41,020 nucleotides of DNA from Roseovarius sp. (lineage in GTDB: Bacteria > Pseudomonadota > Alphaproteobacteria > Rhodobacterales > Rhodobacteraceae): the NCBI RefSeq assembly GCF_018066915.1, contig NZ_JAGPVV010000177.1, forward strand, positions 1-41,020. The letters are read 5' to 3'. The position numbers and the translations under genes were made by a program. How positions within the stretch are numbered: the stretch's first letter is position 1; each line of letters starts with the position of its first letter. Below are positions 35,192-41,020 of this stretch, piece by piece. The notes under the pieces are model-generated. The model searched no databases. It was not told where the DNA came from and saw nothing but the letters and a program-made list of their open reading frames with translations.

Positions 35192-35458
35192 TTACATGAA
35201 GTTCGTCAGATATATGATGACCACCACCGTCGTCACCGGAACAATATAGACCAGCCAGATCAGCCGCTTGCGCAGCGAGTGCTCATATTGCTTCATCCCA
35301 GCCTCTATATAGGCATTCCTGTCGCCGGGACGACCCGCCTCTTCCCAATCGCGCTCCATTTTCTGCCGCCGAACGGAACGCGAGTACCAGGAAATCGCCA
35401 GATAGAGCACCGTCAGAGCGATCAACCCAAAGATCAGCAAGCGCATCAGCGCCACCAT
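35192..35458 (-). CDS. Small two-helix membrane protein
   Basis: 88 residues, not recognised. The ATG at 35456-35458 has AAGGAG 7 nt before. Two hydrophobic helices, at about residues 4-24 (LMRLLIFGLIALTVLYLAIS) and 67-87 (RLIWLVYIVPVTTVVVIIYL), flank a charged cytoplasmic loop (RRQKMERDWEEAGRPGDRN). It is in an operon with DUF1523, 11 bp upstream of it. The pair is a likely functional unit in the cell envelope. Confidence 0.75.
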   Translation of the reverse strand: MVALMRLLIFGLIALTVLYLAISWYSRSVRRQKMERDWEEAGRPGDRNAYIEAGMKQYEHSLRKRLIWLVYIVPVTTVVVIIYLTNFM

Positions 35459-35562
35459 GGCATGCTCCTTGTTTTCAAGTTCCGACCAAAGCCGCCCCCT
35501 TGCATACCGCAGAATCATGCTAGGCTGCACCCCATATGCACCGAAACCCGAAAGGACATGCC

Positions 35563-36378
35563 ATGTGTGACGCCTGTATCATCAACGCGGTCAAGGACAG
35601 GATGCTGTCGCGCCGCAGCTTTTTCACCGCCGCAGCGGGGATAGGGGCGGCCGCCGCCTTCTCGCCCCTTGGCGGCACGCCCGCTCTGGCGAATGGACAT
35701 GCCAAGGTCGAGGACCTGACCCATACCTATGACGCGGATTTTCCCACCTATTTCGGTGCGCCCGGCATCTCGACCGAGCAGAATTTCAACTTTGCCGAAA
35801 ACGGCTTTAACCTGATGACGCTGACGGTCAACGAACACACGGGCACGCATGTGGATGCCCCGCTGCATTTTTCTGCGGATGGGGCGTCGGTCGATGAAAT
35901 CGCCGTGGGCGATCTGGTCGCGCCGCTCTGTGTGGTGGATATCGCAGCCCGCGCGGCGCAGGATGCCGACACGATGCTCACCCCTGACGATCTCAAGGCA
36001 TGGATTGCAACCCATGGCCCGATCCCCGATGGGGCCTGTGTGGCGCTGCATTCCGGCTGGGGGGCCAAGACCGGCACCGAAGCCTTTCGCGGCTTTGATG
36101 GCGAGAAACAGCACTATCCCGGCTTTCACATCGAGGCGGCGCAGATGCTGATCGAGGAAACCGGTGCCCGCTCGATTGCCAGCGATACGCTGTCGCTCGA
36201 TCACGGCCCCTCCGCCGATTTCGCCACCCATTACGCCTGGTTGCCGACGGGCCGGTTCGGCATCGAATGTCTGGCCAATCTCGACAAGGTGCCCGCCGCC
36301 GGGGCAACCATCGTGATCGGCGCGCCCAAACATCGCGGCGGCTCTGGGGGGCCTGCGCGTATCTTTGCGTTGATCTGA
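35563..36378 (+). CDS. Tat-exported cyclase family protein
   Basis: 271 residues. Begins MCDACIINAVKDRM, then a twin-arginine signal LSRRSFFTAAAGIGAAAAF at about residues 16-36. The mature part has the cyclase/KynB-type metal motif EHTGTHVDAPLHF near residue 93 and HRGGSGGPARIFAL at the end. Family members include kynurenine formamidase and other metal-dependent hydrolases; the exported form with unknown substrate is common in Roseobacter relatives. AAAGGA precedes the ATG at 35563. Confidence 0.87.
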   Translation: MCDACIINAVKDRMLSRRSFFTAAAGIGAAAAFSPLGGTPALANGHAKVEDLTHTYDADFPTYFGAPGISTEQNFNFAENGFNLMTLTVNEHTGTHVDAPLHFSADGASVDEIAVGDLVAPLCVVDIAARAAQDADTMLTPDDLKAWIATHGPIPDGACVALHSGWGAKTGTEAFRGFDGEKQHYPGFHIEAAQMLIEETGARSIASDTLSLDHGPSADFATHYAWLPTGRFGIECLANLDKVPAAGATIVIGAPKHRGGSGGPARIFALI

Positions 36379-36385
36379 CTATTAA

Positions 36386-36411
36386 GGCCCCGGCACAGAG
36401 TGTTCGGGGCC
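36386..36411. terminator. Hairpin between the cyclase and esterase genes
   Basis: GGCCCCG at 36386-36392 pairs with CGGGGCC at 36405-36411, and ACA/TGT can extend the stem inside the loop. It lies 7 bp after the cyclase stop. No T-run follows. Confidence 0.4.
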
Positions 36412-36486
36412 CATCCTGACACCCTTGTGACATGACATTTCAGACGCGGTGCATAGTCTGATCGCAGGTCACTTGTCGGAGATGTC

Positions 36487-37296
36487 ATGCGTTCCCTGTT
36501 GTTCCTGCTGTGTTGTCTCTGGCCCGGTCTGGCGCTCGCCCTTGAGGCAACAACAGAGCCCTGTCATGCCGAGGTGCCCTGCCCCTTGGGCACGTGGTCC
36601 TATCATGTGCTGGAACCGGATGGCTGGGACGGAAAAACTGCCCTTCCCGTGCTGTTGCATTTTCATGGCTGGAAGCGGCAAGGCTCGGTCGTGGTCAAAC
36701 ATCCTCGCGTCGCGGGTGCCACACGGCAGCGCGGCGTGCTGTTGCTGGCCCCCAATGGCGAGGGCCGGACATGGGATTTTTGGACCGCCCAAACCGATGA
36801 TGTAGCCTTTGCCGCCGCCGTGATCGAGGATGCCGCCACACGCTATCCGATAGACCGCTCCCGCCTCTTCGTTTCGGGCTATTCCTATGGGTCCGCGATG
36901 GCCTGGCGCTATGTGTGTGAGAGGGGCGAATGGGTCGCTGCCCTGCTGGCCATCTCGGGGACCTTGCGCCAATCGGAAACCTGCGCGACCGCCCCGCAAG
37001 AGATTCGCCACGTCCACGGCACCTCTGACACAGTCATGGATTTCCCCTTTGGTCCAGAGGGCGAGACAACATGGCCGGTCAAACTCTGGCGTGACAGGTT
37101 GGATTGCACCGAGCCCGGCGTGTCACGTGGGGACTGGAGCGTGACAGAACCGCTCAGCTTTCAGCGCACCTCATGGGAGGACTGTGCCGAGGGCAAAGTG
37201 ATGCTCGACGTTCATAGCCGCGGTCATTTCATCCCGCGCGGTTGGATCGCGCGGCAATTGGACGAGTTGTTGGGTCTCCCCCCATCCTATCCCTGA
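36487..37296 (+). CDS. Secreted PHB-depolymerase-like alpha/beta hydrolase
   Basis: 269 residues. A signal peptide (RSLLFLLCCLWPGLALALE) is followed by a small esterase domain: LLHFHGWKRQG for the oxyanion region, nucleophile elbow FVSGYSYGSAMAWR with the Ser in GYSYG, the acid in VHGTSDTVMDFP, and the His in SRGHFIPRGW. It resembles the LpqC/PHB-depolymerase branch that cleaves short polyesters or feruloyl esters; the substrate is not known. GGAG lies 7 nt before the ATG. A strong terminator follows. Confidence 0.85.
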   Translation: MRSLLFLLCCLWPGLALALEATTEPCHAEVPCPLGTWSYHVLEPDGWDGKTALPVLLHFHGWKRQGSVVVKHPRVAGATRQRGVLLLAPNGEGRTWDFWTAQTDDVAFAAAVIEDAATRYPIDRSRLFVSGYSYGSAMAWRYVCERGEWVAALLAISGTLRQSETCATAPQEIRHVHGTSDTVMDFPFGPEGETTWPVKLWRDRLDCTEPGVSRGDWSVTEPLSFQRTSWEDCAEGKVMLDVHSRGHFIPRGWIARQLDELLGLPPSYP

Positions 37297-37303
37297 TAAC
37301 GCA

Positions 37304-37329
37304 AAAAACGGGCCATAAGGCCCGTTTTT
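37304..37329. terminator. Strong bidirectional terminator
   Basis: AAAAACGGGCC at 37304-37314 pairs exactly with GGCCCGTTTTT at 37319-37329 around ATAA. It serves both the plus-strand esterase gene and the minus-strand small secreted protein gene. Confidence 0.9.
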
Positions 37330-37375
37330 CGTATCAGGTATACAGTCTGACGTTCGTAAAAACGCCGAGCCGCTA

Positions 37376-37618
37376 TCAGTTGGTGGTCGTCGAGGAGGAC
37401 GAGCCATCGCCACCCGCAGCGGCAACCGCGCCAACAATGATCGCACCTGCAACCACCGCCACAGCGGTGCCAGTGTTAACGCCCAGACCCAAGCCGTTAC
37501 CCTGACCTTGGGTGGACACAAACGGGTCAGCATTGGTTTTTGCTTCTTCAGCAAGAACCGGAGCAGCGGCGGAAGCGGCCAGAGCGGCAGCAGCGACAAA
37601 AGTCGTAATCTTGTTCAT
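37376..37618 (-). CDS. Small secreted protein, YjbE-like
   Basis: 80 residues. Signal peptide NKITTFVAAAALAASAAAPVLAEE, then a short polar segment, a hydrophobic Ala/Val/Gly stretch (TGTAVAVVAGAIIVGAVAAAG) and a Gly/Ser/Thr end (GGDGSSSSTTTN). The layout closely recalls E. coli YjbE, linked there to exopolysaccharide production, which is also 80 residues and ends GGGDGSN-Thr-rich. No yjbFGH-like genes are nearby. Homology is by resemblance; convergence of low-complexity sequence is possible. AGGAG precedes the ATG. Confidence 0.65.
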   Translation of the reverse strand: MNKITTFVAAAALAASAAAPVLAEEAKTNADPFVSTQGQGNGLGLGVNTGTAVAVVAGAIIVGAVAAAGGDGSSSSTTTN

Positions 37619-37775
37619 TTCATTCTCCTATCCATTATGGACCGTAACATCCCAAAAGGACTTGGGGTTCCTTATGCCATAGCTCAAGGTCCAAGGAAAC
37701 CTGAAATTTCGCCATGCGCCCAATCTCGCCTCATAGAGGTATCGCTGCAACGCAGTGATTACTTTTTATGCGATT

Positions 37776-38633
37776 TCAGGGGCATGCTTCTGTCATCGCG
37801 GCGATTTCTGCCTCTGCACCCTCGCGGGCAGAGCAATTTCCGCGCGAATCGAGCCACAGGCAATAGGCCGCCATCCGCCAGTGGTAAAATCCTGCAAGGG
37901 AGTGGTAGCGTTCGATGGCGTCCCCGTCCGGATAGGCCGCCAGAAAGCTCTGGGATTCGCCAACCGACAGCGGTGCCCCGCGATAAGCCAGTTGCATCGC
38001 GGGCGACAGGAACAGCGCGATATCCTCGCACGGATCGCCGAGCGCCGGACATTGCCAATCAATAAGCCACCAATTGCCGGGGGTGCCTACGATATTGCCG
38101 GGCACTGGATCGCCGTGCAGCAAGCATTGGCGGCCTGACGCGGCGATCACTCTGGCGGGTTGCAGTTTTCGGAGCATTTCTGCATCCGAAGGGGCACATT
38201 GGTCTAGGATCGCCTCGGTCTGCTGCACCAATTCTGCGCTGCCATCGGGCACCCTGCGCAGATGGTCCGGCCCGATCAGCCCATGAACCCGGTGCAGGAG
38301 TGCTGCAATCTCGGCAGCGCCTTCCTGCCAAGTCTCCCCCGGAACATGCCCATAGACAACGCAATACCCGGCCTCCGTGGAAAAATCATCAAGCCAGACA
38401 GGCGCAAGATGTGTGCCTTCCAGATGCCTGAGGCTGGCAACCTCCGACGCCGGGTCATTGGGAAACAGGGGATTGTCGGACCCCGCAGCAAAGAGCTTGA
38501 CGACAATGGGCTGCTCTTGCGCGTCCACGCGCCAGCTCTGATTGCTGCGCCCGCCAAGCAGCTTGGTCCAACGGGCACCGGGCTGCGCCAGACCACGACG
38601 CAAGAGTGCCTCGCGCACCCCCGATTGCGTCAT
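37776..38633 (-). CDS. Aminoglycoside-phosphotransferase/choline-kinase fold protein
   Basis: 285 residues. Kinase-like motifs: GGRSNQSWRVDAQEQPIVVKLF (nucleotide loop and Lys), the Brenner motif LLHGDPVPGNIVGT with catalytic Asp and Asn, and WWLIDWQCPALGDPCEDIALFLS with the metal-binding Asp. The similarity to choline/thiamine kinase-type enzymes is greater than to resistance enzymes, so a small-molecule kinase is more likely than drug resistance. ATG at 38631-38633 chosen; SD is weak. It follows the DUF808 gene by 100 bp. Confidence 0.83.
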   Translation of the reverse strand: MTQSGVREALLRRGLAQPGARWTKLLGGRSNQSWRVDAQEQPIVVKLFAAGSDNPLFPNDPASEVASLRHLEGTHLAPVWLDDFSTEAGYCVVYGHVPGETWQEGAAEIAALLHRVHGLIGPDHLRRVPDGSAELVQQTEAILDQCAPSDAEMLRKLQPARVIAASGRQCLLHGDPVPGNIVGTPGNWWLIDWQCPALGDPCEDIALFLSPAMQLAYRGAPLSVGESQSFLAAYPDGDAIERYHSLAGFYHWRMAAYCLWLDSRGNCSAREGAEAEIAAMTEACP

Positions 38634-38733
38634 CTCTGCCGAGCCGTGTCTCAAGAGGTGCCACCGTGCAAGCCAAGGAAAGTTGGAAGAGGCTCAGGGG
38701 CGGCGGACACCGCCACAAGAGAGGCCGTCACGG

Positions 38734-39693
38734 TCACGACTTTTCGGGAAAGAGCCACCCGGCGACCGGAACAAGCGCGCGCGTGACAACCGGAATGAGT
38801 GCAAGACCCGTGGCCAGCCCGACAATCCCGTCCAGCCCCGCCGTGACAACCCATGTCACCAGACCTGGCATCGTGCCGGCCATCTCTGCCGCCCCCTGCG
38901 CCGCGTGCTTGATCTGCTCATAGGGCAGATGCCAGCCAAGGCTGTGCAGCCCATGCACGATGATGCTGCCGCCGACCCACAGCATTGCCACCGTGCCGAT
39001 GGCCCCGATCCCCACCAAGACACCGGGCATGGACCGGACAATGCCCCGCCCCACCGCCCGCGTGGGGGCAAAGCGCCCGCTCATGCTCAGATGCAGGCCG
39101 ACATCATCCGCCTTCACAAGCATGGCCACAGCCCCATACACCAAGACGGTGATGCCGATGGCCACCATGGCCAAGGCAACTGCCTCTATCCAGAAGGTGC
39201 CGCTGTCGATCTGCGACAGGGCGATGGTCATGATCTCTGCTGACAGGATGAAATCGGTCTTGATCGCCCCTTTGACGCGCTGCTCTTCGAGATGTGCCGC
39301 TTCGAGGGTGTCAGCCTCTTGCGGGCCATGCTCCTTGTGCGGCATGATCAGGTGCCAGACCTTTTCAGCCCCTTCGAAACACAGATAAGCACCGCCAATC
39401 ATCAATAGCGGAGTCAGCATCCATGGCAGAAAGGCATCCAACAGCAGCGCCACGGGCAAGAGGATCACAAGCTTGTTGAAAAAGGACGCGCGGGCGATTT
39501 TCCACACAATCGGCAACTCGCGCGCAGCAGGCAGGCCGGTGGCGTATTTCGGCGTGACGGCAGCATCGTCGATGATCACACCGGCGGCCTTGGTCCCGGC
39601 CTTGCTTGCCTGAGCCGCAACATCATCCAGTTGCGTCGCGGCCAGCTTGGCGATAGCGGCCACATCATCGAATAGCGCCAGTAATCCGCTCAT
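38734..39693 (-). CDS. DUF808 (YedI-like) inner-membrane protein
   Basis: 319 residues, starting MSGLLALFDDVAAIAKLAAT with VIIDDAAVTPKYATGLPAARELPIVWKIA, the diagnostic N-terminal block of DUF808. About six hydrophobic helices lie between residues 70 and 310. Function unknown; E. coli YedI is the reference member. GGAG precedes the ATG with a 6-nt gap. Divergent from an Lrp/AsnC regulator with 233 bp between. Confidence 0.9.
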   Translation of the reverse strand: MSGLLALFDDVAAIAKLAATQLDDVAAQASKAGTKAAGVIIDDAAVTPKYATGLPAARELPIVWKIARASFFNKLVILLPVALLLDAFLPWMLTPLLMIGGAYLCFEGAEKVWHLIMPHKEHGPQEADTLEAAHLEEQRVKGAIKTDFILSAEIMTIALSQIDSGTFWIEAVALAMVAIGITVLVYGAVAMLVKADDVGLHLSMSGRFAPTRAVGRGIVRSMPGVLVGIGAIGTVAMLWVGGSIIVHGLHSLGWHLPYEQIKHAAQGAAEMAGTMPGLVTWVVTAGLDGIVGLATGLALIPVVTRALVPVAGWLFPEKS

Positions 39694-39791
39694 GACTGTC
39701 TCCGCCCTCGTTTGACCTGATTGCCGTCGACCTCTACCAAGGAAAGGGTCCGGTGTTCAATCACATGCGTCAGGACCAGATCAAAGCACCG

Positions 39792-39842
39792 AAAAGCGCG
39801 TCGCTTTTGCGGCAAAACAGGTTGCAAAATGACGAGGTTGCA
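39792..39842. promoter_or_regulatory. Hairpin and direct repeats between DUF808 and the Lrp/AsnC gene
   Basis: AAAAGCG at 39792-39798 pairs exactly with CGCTTTT at 39802-39808 around 3 bases. AGGTTGCA then occurs at 39819-39826 and 39835-39842, 16 bp apart. Candidate operators in the divergent 233-bp gap; no coding frame seen there. Confidence 0.35.
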
Positions 39843-39926
39843 CGGATATGCGCGATAGGGTGAACCGCGCAGGGGTGATCCTGCGCCATGCCTGTGGCTC
39901 TGTTCTGGCAAGGGGGTTAACCACGG

Positions 39927-40418
39927 ATGAAACGGCTCGGGCTTGATGCGACGGATATCCGCATTCTGCATGCGGTGCAGCAGCATGGCCCCCTGAGCAA
40001 GACCCGGTTGGCCGAGATTGCCAATATTTCCCCGACCCCCTGTTGGGCGCGTCTCGACCGGCTGAAGGCCGCAGGCTTCATTCGCGGCTATCACGCGGAC
40101 CTCGTGCTCGAAAAGATCTGCGACTTCTCCGAGGTCGTCGTGACCGTCTCGCTCACCCATCACCGCAAATCGGATTTCGACCGGTTCGAGGGGTTTGTTC
40201 GTGCGCGGGACGAGATCACTGAATGCGTCGCGACAGGTGGGGGCATGGATTATGTCATGCGGGTCATTTGCCCCAGCCTCGCGCGGTTCCAGAGCGTGAT
40301 GGAGGCCATGCTTGCGGGTGAATTGGGCATCGACCGCTACATGACTTATATCGCCACGCGCCGGGTCAAATCCGGTCCGCCGAACCTTGCGATTCTGACG
40401 GCGAAGGACGCCAAATGA
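39927..40418 (+). CDS. Lrp/AsnC-family transcriptional regulator
   Basis: 163 residues. HTH at about residues 5-60: LDATDIRILHAVQQHGPLSKTRLAEIANISPTPCWARLDRLKAAGFI. An RAM (ligand-binding) domain follows: VVVTVSLTHHRKSDFDRFEGFV, ECVATGGGMDYVMRVICPSLARFQSVMEAML and IATRRVKSGPPN, in family order. It is followed after 160 bp by a DmdA/GcvT-like gene on the same strand, which it probably controls. Confidence 0.92.
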   Translation: MKRLGLDATDIRILHAVQQHGPLSKTRLAEIANISPTPCWARLDRLKAAGFIRGYHADLVLEKICDFSEVVVTVSLTHHRKSDFDRFEGFVRARDEITECVATGGGMDYVMRVICPSLARFQSVMEAMLAGELGIDRYMTYIATRRVKSGPPNLAILTAKDAK

Positions 40419-40461
40419 TCCGCCCGACCGGGCAGCCCGTTCACGACCAAAAATCAGCCTG

Positions 40462-40519
40462 TTCAGTCTGCGCGGATCGTTTTTTCAGTCCGATTTGCAG
40501 CATCATTTGGCCCTAGAAG
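40462..40519 (+). promoter_or_regulatory. Direct repeats and shared 12-mer upstream of the DmdA-like gene
   Basis: TTCAGTC occurs at 40462-40468 and 40484-40490, 22 bp apart, compatible with an Lrp-type octamer. TGGCCCTAGAAG at 40508-40519 is also present at 26798-26809 before xsc. No SD-supported coding frame lies in this 160-bp gap. Confidence 0.4.
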
Positions 40520-40578
40520 ATCGCCAGTTTCAGACAGTCCGCCGCTGATGGCGCGACGGGACAGCAAGGGCGAAAACC

Positions 40579-41020
40579 ATGATGCACGCAGACGACTTTG
40601 GGTTCGGCACTCAGATCCGCAAATCCCCTTATTTCGACGCCACAGTGCGTTGGGGCGCCAAGGGATTTTCGGTCTACAATCATATGTATATCCCCCGTGA
40701 TTTCGGCGATCCGGAGCAGAATTTCTGGACCCTCGTGAATGACGCCATCGTCTGCGATGTGGCGGTCGAGCGTCAGGTCGAGATCACCGGCCCCGATGCC
40801 GCGCGTTTTGTCCAGATGCTGACCCCGCGCGACCTGTCCAAGATGGCCGTGGGCCAATGCAAATACATCCTGATCACCAATGCGGATGGCGGTATTCTCA
40901 ACGATCCGATCCTGCTGCGTTTGGCCGAAAACCACTTTTGGATTTCGCTGGCTGATAGCGACATTCTTCTCTGGGCGCAGGGCGTGGCCGTGCATTCCGG
41001 GCTGGATGTCACGATCAAGG
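40579..41020 (+). CDS. DmdA-like / GcvT-fold aminomethyltransferase family protein (5' part)
   Basis: Two adjacent ATGs (40579, 40582) follow AAGGGCG; the frame is open to the right edge, giving 147 residues. It starts MHADDFGFGTQIRKSPYFDA and contains KGFSVYNHMYIPRDFG, VCDVAVERQVEITGPDAARFVQMLTPRDLSKM in family-typical blocks, NADGGILNDPILLRL and FWISLADSDILLW. This resembles tetrahydrofolate-dependent demethylases such as DMSP demethylase DmdA of the GcvT fold. Whether it acts on DMSP or another methylated compound (for example glycine betaine derivatives) cannot be decided from this part. The associated Lrp/AsnC regulator is unusual for canonical dmdA as I know it. Confidence 0.8.
   Translation, partial: MMHADDFGFGTQIRKSPYFDATVRWGAKGFSVYNHMYIPRDFGDPEQNFWTLVNDAIVCDVAVERQVEITGPDAARFVQMLTPRDLSKMAVGQCKYILITNADGGILNDPILLRLAENHFWISLADSDILLWAQGVAVHSGLDVTIK

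Noticed and set aside
37776-38633. Antibiotic-resistance aminoglycoside phosphotransferase
   Set aside because: Shares only the kinase fold motifs (HGDxxxxN, DW); overall resemblance is to choline or thiamine kinase-like enzymes and nothing nearby suggests resistance.
1-41020. CRISPR arrays, tRNA or rRNA genes, insertion sequences, prophage or toxin-antitoxin pairs
   Set aside because: No regularly spaced repeats, cloverleaf candidates, transposase or phage-like proteins were seen. The tandem 54-bp repeats have two main copies and no spacers, so they are not CRISPR.

Overview
The window is GC-rich alphaproteobacterial DNA, most likely from a Rhodobacteraceae member of the marine Roseobacter group. 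This rests on a TauR/Xsc sulfonate locus linked to a cytoplasmic SoeABC-type sulfite dehydrogenase, a DmdA-like demethylase gene, and protein families (DUF1523, DUF1244, DUF952, DUF4168) that commonly occur together in that group. The assignment is by protein resemblance only. No mobile element, CRISPR array, rRNA or tRNA was found. Gene density is high, and most starts are supported by Shine-Dalgarno (SD) sequences or ATGA stop/start overlaps.

Layout. 1-2319: minus-strand glycerate 2-kinase (cut by the left edge), a DCC-family protein and a small membrane protein, then a 397-bp gap holding a dispersed palindromic repeat. 2320-6993: rimO, divergent from an AsmA-family gene and a SAM methyltransferase. 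7050-9525: rpmI-rplT, a small membrane protein and pyk, with a LacI-family-type operator upstream of pyk. 9584-12908: plus-strand N-formylglutamate amidohydrolase, DUF1244, glutathione transferase and L-serine dehydratase. 13121-14852: a tightly overlapped minus-strand DUF952-pyrD-arsC operon. 14951-18475: cmk, two exported-protein genes and rpsA. 18637-22231: glmM, divergent from a UDP-glucose dehydrogenase/SDR pair. 22332-25066: a minus-strand run of small RidA, DoxX-like, ABM and NIPSNAP proteins, divergent from an ArsR-type regulator.

The centre of interest is 25069-34581, a sulfonate dissimilation locus: tauR, xsc, ackA, soeA, an unannotated 49-residue membrane protein, soeB, soeC. Xsc splits sulfoacetaldehyde (from taurine or related sulfonates) into acetyl phosphate and sulfite. 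AckA can turn acetyl phosphate into acetate and ATP. SoeABC oxidises sulfite to sulfate on the cytoplasmic side and passes electrons to quinone. The phosphotransacetylase gene that often follows xsc is not in the window. Two pairs of direct repeats spaced about 22-23 bp, before tauR and before xsc, are candidate TauR sites.

34599-41020 holds a DUF1523 gene pair, a Tat-exported cyclase, a secreted PHB-depolymerase-like esterase, a small YjbE-like secreted protein, an aminoglycoside-phosphotransferase-fold kinase, a DUF808 membrane protein, and an Lrp/AsnC regulator next to the 5' part of a DmdA/GcvT-like gene cut by the right edge.

The most novel items are the 49-residue transmembrane protein ATGA-coupled to both soeA and soeB, the paired palindromes before soeA, the repeat-derived 81-codon frame that bridges two genes by ATGA overlaps, and a 12-bp string shared by the xsc and dmdA-like upstream regions.
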